A stretch of DNA of 64,000 nt from Gemmatimonadota bacterium (GCA_016713785.1 JADJOM010000003.1:1321501-1385500); one strand, 5' to 3'. Shown: positions 40,404 to 50,670, counted from the first letter of the stretch. Notes: a model not told the origin generated them from the letters alone. Numbers and translations: made by a program.

Positions 40404-40589
40404 CTACCAGCTGGCCTTGCGCACGCCGGGGATCTCGCCCCGGAGCGCCATGTCGCGGAAGCAGATCCGGCAGAGCCCGAACTTCCGGAGCACCGCCCGG
40501 CTGCGGCCGCAGCGCTGGCAGCGCCGCACCGTCCGCACCTTGAACTTGGGCGTCCGCTTGGCCCGCTCGATCCAGCACGTCTTCGCCAT
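40404..40589 (-). CDS. rpsN: 30S ribosomal protein S14, zinc type
   Basis: This 61-residue short S14 has both CxxC pairs intact (Cys24/Cys27 in RCQRCGRS and Cys40/Cys43 in LCRICFRD), so it is the zinc-binding type Z. It ends with the normal IPGVRKASW. Confidence 0.96.
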   Translation of the reverse strand: MAKTCWIERAKRTPKFKVRTVRRCQRCGRSRAVLRKFGLCRICFRDMALRGEIPGVRKASW

Positions 40590-40642
40590 CGAGTCCTCTC
40601 CTCAATCCGCCTTGGCCCGGCCAAGGCATGCCATGGCCCGGG

Positions 40643-41326
40643 TCAGGAAGCAACCTGCAGCGGGGTCCCGCCGCGGAACGGCCAGCCGAACTCCCGGAGC
40701 AGCGCCTGCGCCAGGTCGTCCCGCCCCGCCGACGTCACGATCGTGATGTCCATCCCGTGGATCTTCTCGACCTTGTCGAAGTCGATCTCCGGGAAGATCA
40801 TCTGCTCCTTGATGCCCACGGTGTAGTTGCCGCGGCCATCGAAGCTCTTGTCCGGCAGCCCGCGGAAGTCGCGCACCCGCGGCACCGAGACGTTGATGAG
40901 GCGGTCCAGGAACTCGTACATCCGCGCGTTCCGGAGCGTCACCGACACGCCCACCGGCTGGCCCTCGCGCAGCCCGAAGTTCGCGATCGCCTTCTTGGCC
41001 CGCCGGATCACCGGCTTCTGGCCCGAGATCAGCGCGAGCTCCTCCGCCACCGTCTCGATGAGCTTCGGGGTCTTGGCCCCCTCGCCCATCCCGACGTTGA
41101 GCACCACCTTCACCACGCGCGGCACCTGGTGCGGGTTGGTCAGCCCGAACTGCTTGGCCAGGTTCGGCCGGACGACCTTCTCATAGTAGGTCTTGAGGCG
41201 CGGCACCCCATCGACCGACTTCGGCGCCGGGTCGGTCGCGTACGCCGCGCCGCCCTTGTCCTTGCCGCCCTTGGCCGGCGCGCCCGCCTTCGGCGTCTTC
41301 GCGGCCTTCTCCTTCGTCTCGGCCAT
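40643..41326 (-). CDS. rplE: 50S ribosomal protein L5 with basic N-terminal extension
   Basis: The L5 domain begins at about residue 42 (RLKTYYEKVVRPNLAKQFGL) and includes KVVLNVGMGEG, PVIRRAKKAIANFGLREG and the final IHGMDITIVTSA. The protein has 227 residues instead of about 180. The extra N-terminus is Lys/Ala/Gly-rich (KEKAAKTPKAGAPAKGGKDK). The start at 41326 is two bases from the rplX stop. Confidence 0.95.
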   Translation of the reverse strand: MAETKEKAAKTPKAGAPAKGGKDKGGAAYATDPAPKSVDGVPRLKTYYEKVVRPNLAKQFGLTNPHQVPRVVKVVLNVGMGEGAKTPKLIETVAEELALISGQKPVIRRAKKAIANFGLREGQPVGVSVTLRNARMYEFLDRLINVSVPRVRDFRGLPDKSFDGRGNYTVGIKEQMIFPEIDFDKVEKIHGMDITIVTSAGRDDLAQALLREFGWPFRGGTPLQVAS

Positions 41327-41328
41327 CG

Positions 41329-41709
41329 TCAGCGGTTCCTCACAATGGACTGCCCGGACTTCACCGCGATCCGCTCCAGCGTGCCGTCGGCGTCCTTCTG
41401 CCGGCGGATGCGGGTCGGCTCGCCCGACTTGGGATCGATCAGCATCACCTTCGAGTGGTGCAGCGGCGCCTCGCGCTGGATCTTGCCTCCCGGCGCCGTC
41501 TGGGTCGGCTTCTGGTGCTTGGTGACCAGGTTGATCCCCTCGACCGCCACCCGGCCGGTCTTGGGATAGACCCGCAGCACCTTGCCCCGCTTGCCCTTGT
41601 CATCGCCCGAGAGCACCTGCACCGTGTCGCCCTTGGTCACCGCCAGCCGCTGGCGGACCGGGGGCAGGTGGCGGATGCGCTTGGCCTTCTTGTAGACGAG
41701 CGGCTTCAT
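41329..41709 (-). CDS. rplX: 50S ribosomal protein L24
   Basis: The KOW motif is clear (TKGDTVQVLSGDDKGKRGKVLRVYP), followed by EGINLVTKHQKP. At 126 residues it is longer than usual, owing to a basic N-terminal stretch (MKPLVYKKAKRIRHLPPVRQ). Confidence 0.95.
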   Translation of the reverse strand: MKPLVYKKAKRIRHLPPVRQRLAVTKGDTVQVLSGDDKGKRGKVLRVYPKTGRVAVEGINLVTKHQKPTQTAPGGKIQREAPLHHSKVMLIDPKSGEPTRIRRQKDADGTLERIAVKSGQSIVRNR

Positions 41710-41710
41710 G

Positions 41711-42079
41711 CTACAGCACCTCCGGCGCGAGCGAGACGATCTTCATGTACCGCTTCTCGCGCAGCTCGCGCGCCACCGGCCCGAAGATTCGGGTCGCCCG
41801 GGGCTCGCCCTGGTCGTTGATCAGCACCACGGCGTTCTCGTCGAACCGGATGTACGACCCGTCCTTGCGGCGGGTCTCCTTCACGGTCCGCACGATCACC
41901 GCCTTGGCCACGTCACCCTTCTTCACCTGGCCGGTCGGGATGGCGTCCTTGATGGCGACGACCACCTTGTCGCCCACGCCGGCGTAACGGCGCTTGCTGC
42001 CCCCGAGCACCCGGATGACGAGCGCCTTCCGCGCCCCCGAGTTGTCGGCCACCTTGACGATCGATTCCTGCTGGATCAT
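41711..42079 (-). CDS. rplN: 50S ribosomal protein L14
   Basis: This 122-residue, highly conserved protein starts MIQQESIVKVADNSGARKAL and ends ARELREKRYMKIVSLAPEVL. It is of normal length. Confidence 0.97.
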   Translation of the reverse strand: MIQQESIVKVADNSGARKALVIRVLGGSKRRYAGVGDKVVVAIKDAIPTGQVKKGDVAKAVIVRTVKETRRKDGSYIRFDENAVVLINDQGEPRATRIFGPVARELREKRYMKIVSLAPEVL

Positions 42080-42121
42080 GGGATCCTCGGCTCCTGGTCC
42101 GCCCGCACGGCTGTGCGCGCC

Positions 42122-42394
42122 CTACTTCGCCCGCTCGATGATCTCGACCACCCGCCACGACACCGTCTTGGCCAGCGGCCGGGTCTCCATGATCCGCACC
42201 GTGTCGCCCACCTTCGCGCCGAACTTGTCGTCGCGCGCCTTCACGCGGGCCGTGCGGGTCATCTGCTTCCCGTACGCCGGGTGGGCGAACCGCCGGGTGA
42301 GGGTCACCACGACCGTCTTGGTCATCTTGTCGCTGCTCACCACGCCCTGGCGGGTCTTGCGCCGCGCGCGGGCCTCGGTCTTCTGCTCGGTCAT
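42122..42394 (-). CDS. rpsQ: 30S ribosomal protein S17
   Basis: This 90-residue OB-fold protein has GVVSSDKMTKTVVVTLTRRF and VGDTVRIMETRPLAKTVSWR, both diagnostic. A basic start (TEQKTEARARRKTRQ) is slightly extended. Confidence 0.96.
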   Translation of the reverse strand: MTEQKTEARARRKTRQGVVSSDKMTKTVVVTLTRRFAHPAYGKQMTRTARVKARDDKFGAKVGDTVRIMETRPLAKTVSWRVVEIIERAK

Positions 42395-42420
42395 CGTTAG
42401 TCTCGCTCGTCGGGGCCGCG

Positions 42421-42615
42421 CTAGCGGCCCAGCTCCCGGGCCCGCAGGATGGTCTGGATCCGGGCGATGTCGCGCCGGAGGCTGCGGAACCGCATCGGGT
42501 TCTCGATCGACTCCGTGGCGGAGCGGAACCGCAGGCGGAACCGCTCCTCGGTCAGCTCGGACAGCCGCGCCTTGAGGTCATCCACCGACAGTTCGTGCAG
42601 TGCACTGGTCTTCAT
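42421..42615 (-). CDS. rpmC: 50S ribosomal protein L29
   Basis: This 64-residue two-helix protein has LHELSVDDLKARLSELTEER and RRDIARIQTILRARELGR, the normal L29 layout beside the exit tunnel. Confidence 0.95.
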   Translation of the reverse strand: MKTSALHELSVDDLKARLSELTEERFRLRFRSATESIENPMRFRSLRRDIARIQTILRARELGR

Positions 42616-42618
42616 GGC

Positions 42619-43032
42619 TCAGTCCTCCGTCCGCTTCACGAACCGCGTGCGCACCGGCAGCTTCGCCGCCGCCAGCGCCAGGGCCGCCTTGGCCAGCTCC
42701 ACGGCCACCCCTTCCACCTCGAACAGCATCCGGCCCGGCTTCACCACGGCCACCCAGCCCTCCGGGTTGCCCTTGCCCTTGCCCATGCGGGTCTCGGCCG
42801 GCTTCTTGGTGATCGGCTTGTCCGGGAAGATCCGGATCCACACCTTGCCGCCGCGCTTCATCTCGCGCGTAAGCGCCACGCGGGCCGCCTCGATCTGCCG
42901 GTTGCTCACCCACCCCGGCTCCAGCGACATCAGGGCGTATTCCCCGAACGCCACGGTATTGCCGCGGGTGGCGATCCCCTTGGTCCGCCCCTTGAACGTC
43001 TTGCGGAACTTGACCCGCTTCGGTGCCAGCAT
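42619..43032 (-). CDS. rplP: 50S ribosomal protein L16
   Basis: This 137-residue protein begins MLAPKRVKFRKTFKGRTKGI and has RIFPDKPITKKPAETRMGKG, the loop near the peptidyl transferase centre. It is of normal length. Confidence 0.97.
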   Translation of the reverse strand: MLAPKRVKFRKTFKGRTKGIATRGNTVAFGEYALMSLEPGWVSNRQIEAARVALTREMKRGGKVWIRIFPDKPITKKPAETRMGKGKGNPEGWVAVVKPGRMLFEVEGVAVELAKAALALAAAKLPVRTRFVKRTED

Positions 43033-43035
43033 CGC

Positions 43036-43695
43036 TCAGTTCCCCGTGCTGTACGTACGGCCCGACAGGTCTTCGACCACCTCGCCCTTGAAGACCCAGA
43101 CCTTGATCCCGATGGTGCCGTAGGTCGTCATGGCGGTGCTGGTGGCGTACTCGATGTCCGCCCGCAGCGTGTGGAGCGGCACCCGCCCCTCCCGGTAGCC
43201 CTCGACCCGCGCGATCTCGGCGCCGCCCAGGCGGCCCCCCGCGCGCACCTTGATCCCCTGCGCCCCCATCCGCATGGCGCTCTGCACCGCCCGCTTCATG
43301 GCCCGGCGGAACGAGATCCGCTGCATCAGCTGGTGCGCGATGTTGTCGGCCACCAGCTGCGCCGACAGCTCCGGCCGCTTGATCTCCTCGACGTTGATCG
43401 CCGCTTCCTTGCCGGTCAGCTGCGCCAGCTCGTCCCGCAGCTTGTCCACCTCGGCGCCCCGCTTGCCGATCACCACGCCCGGCCGCCCGGTGTGCACCGT
43501 CACGGTCACCTTGCCCGGCTTGCGCTCGATGTCGATCTGCGCGATCGCCGCGTGGCCCAGGCGCGCCTTGAGGTACTTCCGGATCAGCTCGTCCTCCTTG
43601 AGGAGGGCCGGCATCTCCTTCGTCGCGAACCAGCGGGACGTCCACGGCTTGACGATGCCGAGGCGGAGGCCGGTCGGATGGGTCTTCTGCCCCAT
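43036..43695 (-). CDS. rpsC: 30S ribosomal protein S3
   Basis: This 219-residue protein has the N-terminal MGQKTHPTGLRLGIVKPWTS and a KH domain with GRPGVVIGKRGAEVDKLRDE. The C-terminal domain reads ISFRRAMKRAVQSAMRMGAQ. Its start overlaps the rplV stop by one base. Confidence 0.97.
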   Translation of the reverse strand: MGQKTHPTGLRLGIVKPWTSRWFATKEMPALLKEDELIRKYLKARLGHAAIAQIDIERKPGKVTVTVHTGRPGVVIGKRGAEVDKLRDELAQLTGKEAAINVEEIKRPELSAQLVADNIAHQLMQRISFRRAMKRAVQSAMRMGAQGIKVRAGGRLGGAEIARVEGYREGRVPLHTLRADIEYATSTAMTTYGTIGIKVWVFKGEVVEDLSGRTYSTGN

Positions 43696-44051
43696 TACTT
43701 GCTCTCCTTCGTGCCCACGTGGATCTCGACGTGCGACGTCCGCTTCTTGATCGGCACCCCGCGCCCCTGCGCCGCCGCCGAGAACCGCTTGAGCGGGGTG
43801 CCCATGTTGATGACCGCCTTGGTCACCCGCAGGTCATCCACGTCCAGGCTCTCGTTGGCCTTCAGGGCCGCCTGCTCGGCGTTGGCCACCGCGGACCGCA
43901 GCGTCTTCTCGATCTGCTTGGCCGCGTACTTCTTGTTGAACTTCAGGATCGCGAAGGCCTCATTCACGTCCTTGCCGCGGATGAGGTCCACCACCAGCCG
44001 CATCTTCCGCGACGACTGGCGCGCATAGCGCTGGATCGCTCGGGCTTCCAT
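43695..44051 (-). CDS. rplV: 50S ribosomal protein L22
   Basis: This 118-residue protein has RYARQSSRKMRLVVDLIRGK at the start and the tunnel beta-hairpin FSAAAQGRGVPIKKRTSHVE at the end. It is of normal length. Confidence 0.96.
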   Translation of the reverse strand: MEARAIQRYARQSSRKMRLVVDLIRGKDVNEAFAILKFNKKYAAKQIEKTLRSAVANAEQAALKANESLDVDDLRVTKAVINMGTPLKRFSAAAQGRGVPIKKRTSHVEIHVGTKESK

Positions 44052-44054
44052 GAT

Positions 44055-44345
44055 TTACTCCGCCTTGGCCTTCTTGTCGGCCACCAGCTTGCCGCTGTGG
44101 CCCCGGAACAGCCGCGTGGGCGCGAACTCGCCGAGCTTGTGCCCCACCATGTTCTCGGTCACGTACACCGGGACGAACTTGTTCCCGTTGTGGACCGCGA
44201 AGGTGTGCCCCACGAACTCGGGCAGGATGGTGCTGGCCCGGCTCCAGGTCTTCACCACCCGCTTCTCGTTGCGGGTGTTCATCGCCTGGACCTTGCCCAG
44301 CAGCGCCGCCTGGACGAACGGACCCTTCTTGATGCTGCGCGACAT
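44055..44345 (-). CDS. rpsS: 30S ribosomal protein S19
   Basis: This 96-residue protein starts MSRSIKKGPFVQAALLGKVQ and ends GEFAPTRLFRGHSGKLVADK. It is a standard S19. Confidence 0.97.
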   Translation of the reverse strand: MSRSIKKGPFVQAALLGKVQAMNTRNEKRVVKTWSRASTILPEFVGHTFAVHNGNKFVPVYVTENMVGHKLGEFAPTRLFRGHSGKLVADKKAKAE

Positions 44346-45194
44346 TTACGAACCCCCTCCGGTCGCCTTCCCGCGCCGACGGCCGCGGACGATGTACTGC
44401 GTCGAGGCCTTCTTCGGCTGCCGCGTCTTCCGGCCTTCCGGCTTGCCCCACGGGCTCACCGGCGGCCGGCCGCCCGAGGTCTTGCCCTCGCCGCCGCCCA
44501 GCGGGTGATCCACCGGGTTCTTCGCCACGCCGCGGACCCGCGAGCGCTTGCCCAGCCAGCGGGTCTTGCCCGCCTTGCCCATCGACAGCAGCTCGTGCTC
44601 CGCGTTGCCCACCTCGCCGATCGTCGCGAGGCACTTGGCGTGCACCCGCCGCATCTCGGTCGAGCGCAGCCGGAGGGTCACGTAGTCGCCCTCCTTGGCC
44701 ACCACCTGGGCCCCGCCGCCGGCGGTGCGGATCATCTGCCCGCCCTTGCCGATCTTGAGCTCCACGTTGTGCACCGTCTCACCCAGCGGCACCTCGCCGA
44801 GCGGGATGGCGTTGCCGAGCCGCGGGTCCACGCCCGGCCCCGACAGCACCGTGTCGCCCACGTTCAGCCCCTTGGGGTGCAGGATGTAGCGCTTCTCGCC
44901 GTCGGCGTACACGATCAGCGCGATGCGCGCGCTGCGGTTCGGGTCGTACTCGATCCCCGCCACCTTGCCCGGGATCCCGAACTTGTTCCGCTTCCAGTCG
45001 ATGCGCCGGTACATCCGCTTGTGGCCGCCGCCGATGTACCGCATCGTGACGTGGCCCTGGTTGTTCCGGCCGCCGCTCTTGCGCAGCGGCTCGAGCAGGC
45101 TCTTCTCCGGCGTGGTCTTGGTGATCTCGGCGAAATCCGAGACCGACCGGAACCGGGTGCCGGGCGTGACCGGCTTGAATTGACGGATGCCCAT
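44346..45194 (-). CDS. rplB: 50S ribosomal protein L2
   Basis: This 282-residue protein starts MGIRQFKPVTPGTRFRSVSD. It contains GRNNQGHVTMRYIGGGHKRM and the essential C-terminal RGVAKNPVDHPLGGGEGKTS with its conserved His. It ends with a Gly/Arg-rich tail. Confidence 0.97.
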   Translation of the reverse strand: MGIRQFKPVTPGTRFRSVSDFAEITKTTPEKSLLEPLRKSGGRNNQGHVTMRYIGGGHKRMYRRIDWKRNKFGIPGKVAGIEYDPNRSARIALIVYADGEKRYILHPKGLNVGDTVLSGPGVDPRLGNAIPLGEVPLGETVHNVELKIGKGGQMIRTAGGGAQVVAKEGDYVTLRLRSTEMRRVHAKCLATIGEVGNAEHELLSMGKAGKTRWLGKRSRVRGVAKNPVDHPLGGGEGKTSGGRPPVSPWGKPEGRKTRQPKKASTQYIVRGRRRGKATGGGS

Positions 45195-45195
45195 A

Positions 45196-45483
45196 TCAGC
45201 CCTCGAACACGGGAAGCGTTTCCCCGTCCTTCAGGGTCACGATGGCCTTCTTCCAGCGCGCCGTGAGGCCCTTGGTCCGGCCCCGCACCACCTGGTCACG
45301 CCGCATCCGCATGGTGCGCACGCTGGTGGCGGTGACGCCGAACAGCTCCTTCAGCGCGTCGCGGATCTGGTACTTGTTCGCCTCGGGATGCACCTCGAAG
45401 GCGTATTCCTTCCGCAGCTGGTACGCGGCCGACGACTTCTCGGTCACCACCGGCCGCACGATCGTCTCATGCAGGCTGGGCAC
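45196..45483 (-). CDS. rplW: 50S ribosomal protein L23
   Basis: This 95-residue protein has the typical start TIVRPVVTEKSSAAYQL and the EVHPEANKYQIRDALKELFG segment near the exit-tunnel docking site for SRP and trigger factor. Confidence 0.96.
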   Translation of the reverse strand: MPSLHETIVRPVVTEKSSAAYQLRKEYAFEVHPEANKYQIRDALKELFGVTATSVRTMRMRRDQVVRGRTKGLTARWKKAIVTLKDGETLPVFEG

Positions 45484-46347
45484 TTACTTGCCCCCCTTCT
45501 TCTTGGGCGCGGCCTTCTTGGCGGCCGGCTTCTTGGGCGCGGCCTTGGCCTTGGGCGCCGCCTTCCTGGCCGGCTTGGCCGCCTTCGGCTCCGCCTTGGG
45601 CTTGGCCGCCTTCGGCGCCTTGGCCGGCTTGGCCGGCTTGGCCGCCTTCGGCTTGGGCTCGGCCTTGGGCCGGGCCGCCCGCGGCCCCGGCGCCGCCTTC
45701 ACCGAGGGCACCATCGCCCGCACGAACGGCTGGGCGGGCTCGCCGGCCAGCGCCGGCTCCTCGACCACCACCACCTCGGCCCACAGGATGTCGTAGGCCC
45801 CGGCGTCGCTGAACGGCAGGACGTCCACCCGCGGCAGGTTCCGGGCGCTCAGGTACAGCGCCTCGCTCACGCCGTGGGTGAGGATGAGCACCTTCCGCTC
45901 CGCCACGCCCAGGGTGGCCAGCAGCTCTTGCAGCACCCGGGTCTTCGGGCTCTGCTGCTCGAACCGCTCCACCACGTAGAGCTGGCCCTCGGCGGCGCGG
46001 GCGTTGAGCGCGCTCTTGCGGGCGAGCTGCTTCACCTTGCGCGGGATGCCGATGCGGTAGTCGCGCGGCAGCGGGCCGAACACCTTGCCGCCGCCCGGCC
46101 AGTTGGGCGCGCGGGTCGAGCCCTGCCGGGCCCGGCCGGTGCCCTTCTGCTTCCAGGGCTTCTGGTTGCCGCCGGAGACGAAGCTCCGGGTCTTGGTGCT
46201 GTGCGTGCCCTGGCGCTGGTTGGCCAGGTAGACCTTCACCGCCTCATGCAGCACCGGCTGGTTCACGGTGCCGTCGAACAGCGGCTCCGGCAGCGCCAGG
46301 GCGCCCTTGGGCGCGCCGGCGGGCGAGAAATGCGGGGCCTCAATCAT
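45484..46347 (-). CDS. rplD: 50S ribosomal protein L4 with histone-H1-like C-terminal tail
   Basis: The L4 body (1-215) is normal, including the tunnel loop KPWKQKGTGRARQGSTRAPN and GPLPRDYRIGIPRKVK. From about residue 217 to 287 a tail of Ala, Lys and Pro follows (AKPAKPAKAPKAAKPKAEPK and similar repeats), resembling histone H1 or HupN-like tails. The total is 287 residues, against about 205 normally. The ATG at 46347 overlaps rplC by 8 bases. Confidence 0.94.
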   Translation of the reverse strand: MIEAPHFSPAGAPKGALALPEPLFDGTVNQPVLHEAVKVYLANQRQGTHSTKTRSFVSGGNQKPWKQKGTGRARQGSTRAPNWPGGGKVFGPLPRDYRIGIPRKVKQLARKSALNARAAEGQLYVVERFEQQSPKTRVLQELLATLGVAERKVLILTHGVSEALYLSARNLPRVDVLPFSDAGAYDILWAEVVVVEEPALAGEPAQPFVRAMVPSVKAAPGPRAARPKAEPKPKAAKPAKPAKAPKAAKPKAEPKAAKPARKAAPKAKAAPKKPAAKKAAPKKKGGK

Positions 46348-46963
46348 GGCGGCTCCGGCCGTGCTGCTTGTTGACGAGCAGGATGCCGTGCTTCGCGCCG
46401 GGGACCGCGCCCCGCACGAACAGCAGGTTGCGCTCGGCATCGATCTTCACCACCCGCAGCCCGAGCTCCGTGTGCCGCTCGGCGCCCATGTGGCCCGGCA
46501 TCCGCTTGCCCTTGATGACGCGCGAGGGGTCGGTGCCCGGGGAGATGGAGCCCGGCTTGCGGTGCCGCGTGTTGCCGTGGCTGGCGGGGCCGCCGCCGGC
46601 GCCGTAGCGGTGCACCATGCCCTGGAAGCCCCGGCCCTTGCTGGTGCCGGTGACCTTCACGAGCTCCCCGGGGGCGAAGATGCCCACGGTCACGGTGTCA
46701 CCCGGCTTGTAGGCCTGCTGGTTGGCCCCGAATTCCTTCAGGATCTTGGGGGCGGCCTCGAGCGTCGCCGCCTTCGCGTGCCCGAGCTCCCCGCCGGTGG
46801 CGCGCGTGGGCAGCTTCGCCCCGAAGCCCAGCTGCACCGCGTCCGCCTTCACCTGCAGGACGCGGCACGGGCCCGCCTCGATCACCGTCACCGGGATCGA
46901 CGCGCCGTCGTCCAGGAAGACGCGGGTCATGCCGAGCTTCCGCCCGATCAGTCCATTCGCCAT
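46340..46963 (-). CDS. rplC: 50S ribosomal protein L3
   Basis: This 207-residue protein begins MANGLIGRKLGMTRVFLDDG. The 23S-contacting loop is FQGMVHRYGAGGGPASHGNT, with SISPGTDPSRVIKGKRMPGH after it. The ATG at 46963 was chosen because residues further upstream show no L3 homology. It lies two bases after rpsJ. Confidence 0.96.
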   Translation of the reverse strand: MANGLIGRKLGMTRVFLDDGASIPVTVIEAGPCRVLQVKADAVQLGFGAKLPTRATGGELGHAKAATLEAAPKILKEFGANQQAYKPGDTVTVGIFAPGELVKVTGTSKGRGFQGMVHRYGAGGGPASHGNTRHRKPGSISPGTDPSRVIKGKRMPGHMGAERHTELGLRVVKIDAERNLLFVRGAVPGAKHGILLVNKQHGRSRHD

Positions 46964-46965
46964 GG

Positions 46966-47274
46966 CTATTCGACCTTGATCTCGACGTCCACGCCGGCCG
47001 GCAGGTCGAGCTTCGTCAGCGCGTCCATGGTCTGCGGGCGGGAGTCGTTGATGTCGAGCAGCCGCTTGTGGGTGCGGAGCTCGAACTGCTCCCGGCTCTT
47101 CTTGTCGACGTGCGGGCTGCGGAGCACGGTCCACCGCTCGATCTTGACCGGCAGCGGGATCGGCCCCGACACCTGGGCCCCCGTCTTCTCCGCCGTGCGC
47201 ACGATGTCCGCCGCGGCCTGGTCCAGCACGCCGTGGTCGAACGCCTTGAGCCGGATGCGAATACGCTGTGCCAT
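46966..47274 (-). CDS. rpsJ: 30S ribosomal protein S10
   Basis: This 102-residue protein (also NusE, an antitermination factor) reads IRIRLKAFDHGVLDQAAADI at the start and contains SGPIPLPVKIERWTVLRSPH. It is the first gene after tuf and starts the S10 cluster. Confidence 0.97.
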   Translation of the reverse strand: MAQRIRIRLKAFDHGVLDQAAADIVRTAEKTGAQVSGPIPLPVKIERWTVLRSPHVDKKSREQFELRTHKRLLDINDSRPQTMDALTKLDLPAGVDVEIKVE

Positions 47275-47310
47275 TCGTTCCTCGTCGTCTCGGCGGCTGG
47301 CGGGCCCGGT

Positions 47311-47359
47311 GGCTCGGCCAGGCTCAATCGAGCCGCCGAGCCGCCGAGTCGCCGAGCCG
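47311..47359. repeat. Hairpin and octamer repeat between rpsJ and tuf
   Basis: GGCTCGG and GGCTC (47311-47325) pair with GAGCC and CCGAGCC (47330-47342). The right side continues as octamers AGCCGCCG, AGCCGCCG, AGTCGCCG, the same period and related consensus as the array at 27811. It occupies the 86-base gap between tuf and rpsJ and may attenuate read-through. Confidence 0.55.
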
Positions 47360-47360
47360 A

Positions 47361-48560
<1,200 letters not shown>

Positions 48561-48573
48561 GGGGTCCTCGTGG

Positions 48574-50670
48574 TTATCCCTTCTTTTTCGCGATGATCGC
48601 TTCGGCAATCGACTTCGGAACTTCCTCGTAGTGCGCGAATTCCATCGAGTACACCGCCCGCCCCTGCGTCATGCTGCGCAGCTGGGTGGAGTACCCGAAC
48701 ATCTCCTTGAGCGGCACGTGCGCGGCCACCACCTGGGCCTCGCCCCGCTGGGTCATCCCGCCGACCTTGCCGCGGCGCCCCGAGAGGTCGCCCACGACGT
48801 TGCCGAGGAAGTCCGACGGGGTCACCACCTCGACCTCCATCACCGGCTCCAGGATGATCGGCTTGGCCTGCGACGCCGCCGTCTTGAACGCCATCGAGCC
48901 GGCGATCTTGAACGCCATCTCGCTCGAGTCGACGTCGTGGTAGCTGCCGTAGACCAGCGTCGCCTTCACGTCGACCACCGGGTACCCGGCCTGGATGCCG
49001 TTCTCCAGCGCCTCGCGGATGCCCGCCTCCACCGGCTTGATGAACTCCCGGGGGATCACGCCGCCGACGATCTTGTCCTCGAAGATGAAGCCCTCGCCGG
49101 GCTTCGACGGCTCGAGGTGGATCACCACGTGGCCGTACTGGCCCTTGCCGCCCGACTGCCGGATGAACTTGCCCTCGACGTCACTCACCTTGCGGGTGAT
49201 CGTCTCGCGGAAGGCCACCTGCGGCTGGCCCACGTTCGCCTCGACCTTGAACTCCCGCTTCATGCGGTCGACCAGGATCTCGAGGTGCAGCTCGCCCATG
49301 CCGGCGATGATCGTCTGGCTGGTCTCGGCGTCGGTCCGCACCCGGAAGGTGGGATCCTCCTCCTGCAGCTTCTGCAGGGCGATCGCCAGCTTGTCCTGGT
49401 CCGCCTTGGTCTTCGGCTCGATGGCGACGTCGATGACCGGGTTCGGGAACTTCATCGCCTCGAGGATGATCGGACTATCCTCGTCACAGAGGGTGTCCCC
49501 GGTCCGGGTGTCCTTGAGGCCGATCGCGGCGCCGATGTCGCCCGCGAGCACCTCCTGGATCTCCTCGCGCTTGTTGGCGTGCATCTGCAGCAGCCGCGCC
49601 ACCCGCTCCTTCTTGTCCTTCGTGGCGTTGTAGACGTAGCTGCCGGCGTCCAGCTTGCCCGAGTACACCCGGAAGTAGGTCAGCCGCCCCACGAACGGGT
49701 CGGTCATGATCTTGAACGCCAGCGCCGCGAACGGCGCGTCGTCCTTCGGGGTCCGCGTGATGTGCTCGGTATCGTGGAGCGGCACGTGCCCCTCGATCTC
49801 CTTCACGTCGGTGGGGCACGGCAGGAAGTCGATCACGCTGTCGAGCAGCGCCTGCACGCCCTTGTTCTTGAACGACGCGCCGCACAGCACCGGCACGAAC
49901 CCGTGCTTGATGGTGGCGTTGCGGATGGCGCCGCGGATCTCCGCCTCGGTCAGCTCCTCGCCGCCCAGGTACTTCTCCAGCAGCGCGTCCTCGTGCTCGA
50001 TGGCCGACTCGATGAGGTCATGGCGGAACTTGGCCGCCTGCTCCTTCATGGCGTCGGGGATCGGCATCTCCGAGAACGTCTTGCCCAGCGTCTCCTCGTG
50101 GAAGACGATCTCGACGTTGCGGATCAGGTCCACGTGGCCGGTGAAGGTGTCCGAGCTGCCCACCGGCAGCTGCAGCGGGTGCGCCTTCTTGGTCAGCCGG
50201 TCCCGGACCATGTCCAGGCAGCGGTAGAAGTTGGCCCCGATGCGGTCCATCTTGTTGGCGAACACCAGCCGCGGCACCCCGTACCGGTCCGCCTGGCGCC
50301 ACACCGTCTCGGTCTGCGGCTCCACGCCGGCCACCGAGTCGAGCAGGGTCACCGCGCCGTCCAGCACCCGCAGGGACCGCTCCACCTCGGCCGTGAAGTC
50401 CACGTGGCCCGGGGTGTCGATGATGTTGATCCGGTACTGGATGTCGTCGCGCACCCAGAAGCAGGTCGTCGCAGCCGAGGTGATGGTGATGCCCCGCTCC
50501 TGCTCCTGCTCCATCCAGTCCATCGTGGCCGCGCCCTCGTGCACCTCACCGATCTTGTAGTTCTTGCCGGTGTAGTAGAGGATGCGCTCGGTGGTCGTGG
50601 TCTTCCCGGCATCGATGTGAGCCATGATGCCGATGTTCCGGTACCGATCGAGCGGTGTTTCGCGCGCCAT
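48574..50670 (-). CDS. fusA: Elongation factor G
   Basis: This 698-residue translocase has P loop AHIDAGKTTTTERIL, switch I QEQERGITITSAATTCFW, DTPGHVDF, NKMDR and the C-terminal GMGELHLEILVDRMKREF. It is full length with all five domains. The ATG at 50670 (MARETPLDRYRNIGIMAHID) was chosen on family alignment. The leader upstream is long, with a predicted promoter at 51014. Confidence 0.96.
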   Translation of the reverse strand: MARETPLDRYRNIGIMAHIDAGKTTTTERILYYTGKNYKIGEVHEGAATMDWMEQEQERGITITSAATTCFWVRDDIQYRINIIDTPGHVDFTAEVERSLRVLDGAVTLLDSVAGVEPQTETVWRQADRYGVPRLVFANKMDRIGANFYRCLDMVRDRLTKKAHPLQLPVGSSDTFTGHVDLIRNVEIVFHEETLGKTFSEMPIPDAMKEQAAKFRHDLIESAIEHEDALLEKYLGGEELTEAEIRGAIRNATIKHGFVPVLCGASFKNKGVQALLDSVIDFLPCPTDVKEIEGHVPLHDTEHITRTPKDDAPFAALAFKIMTDPFVGRLTYFRVYSGKLDAGSYVYNATKDKKERVARLLQMHANKREEIQEVLAGDIGAAIGLKDTRTGDTLCDEDSPIILEAMKFPNPVIDVAIEPKTKADQDKLAIALQKLQEEDPTFRVRTDAETSQTIIAGMGELHLEILVDRMKREFKVEANVGQPQVAFRETITRKVSDVEGKFIRQSGGKGQYGHVVIHLEPSKPGEGFIFEDKIVGGVIPREFIKPVEAGIREALENGIQAGYPVVDVKATLVYGSYHDVDSSEMAFKIAGSMAFKTAASQAKPIILEPVMEVEVVTPSDFLGNVVGDLSGRRGKVGGMTQRGEAQVVAAHVPLKEMFGYSTQLRSMTQGRAVYSMEFAHYEEVPKSIAEAIIAKKKG

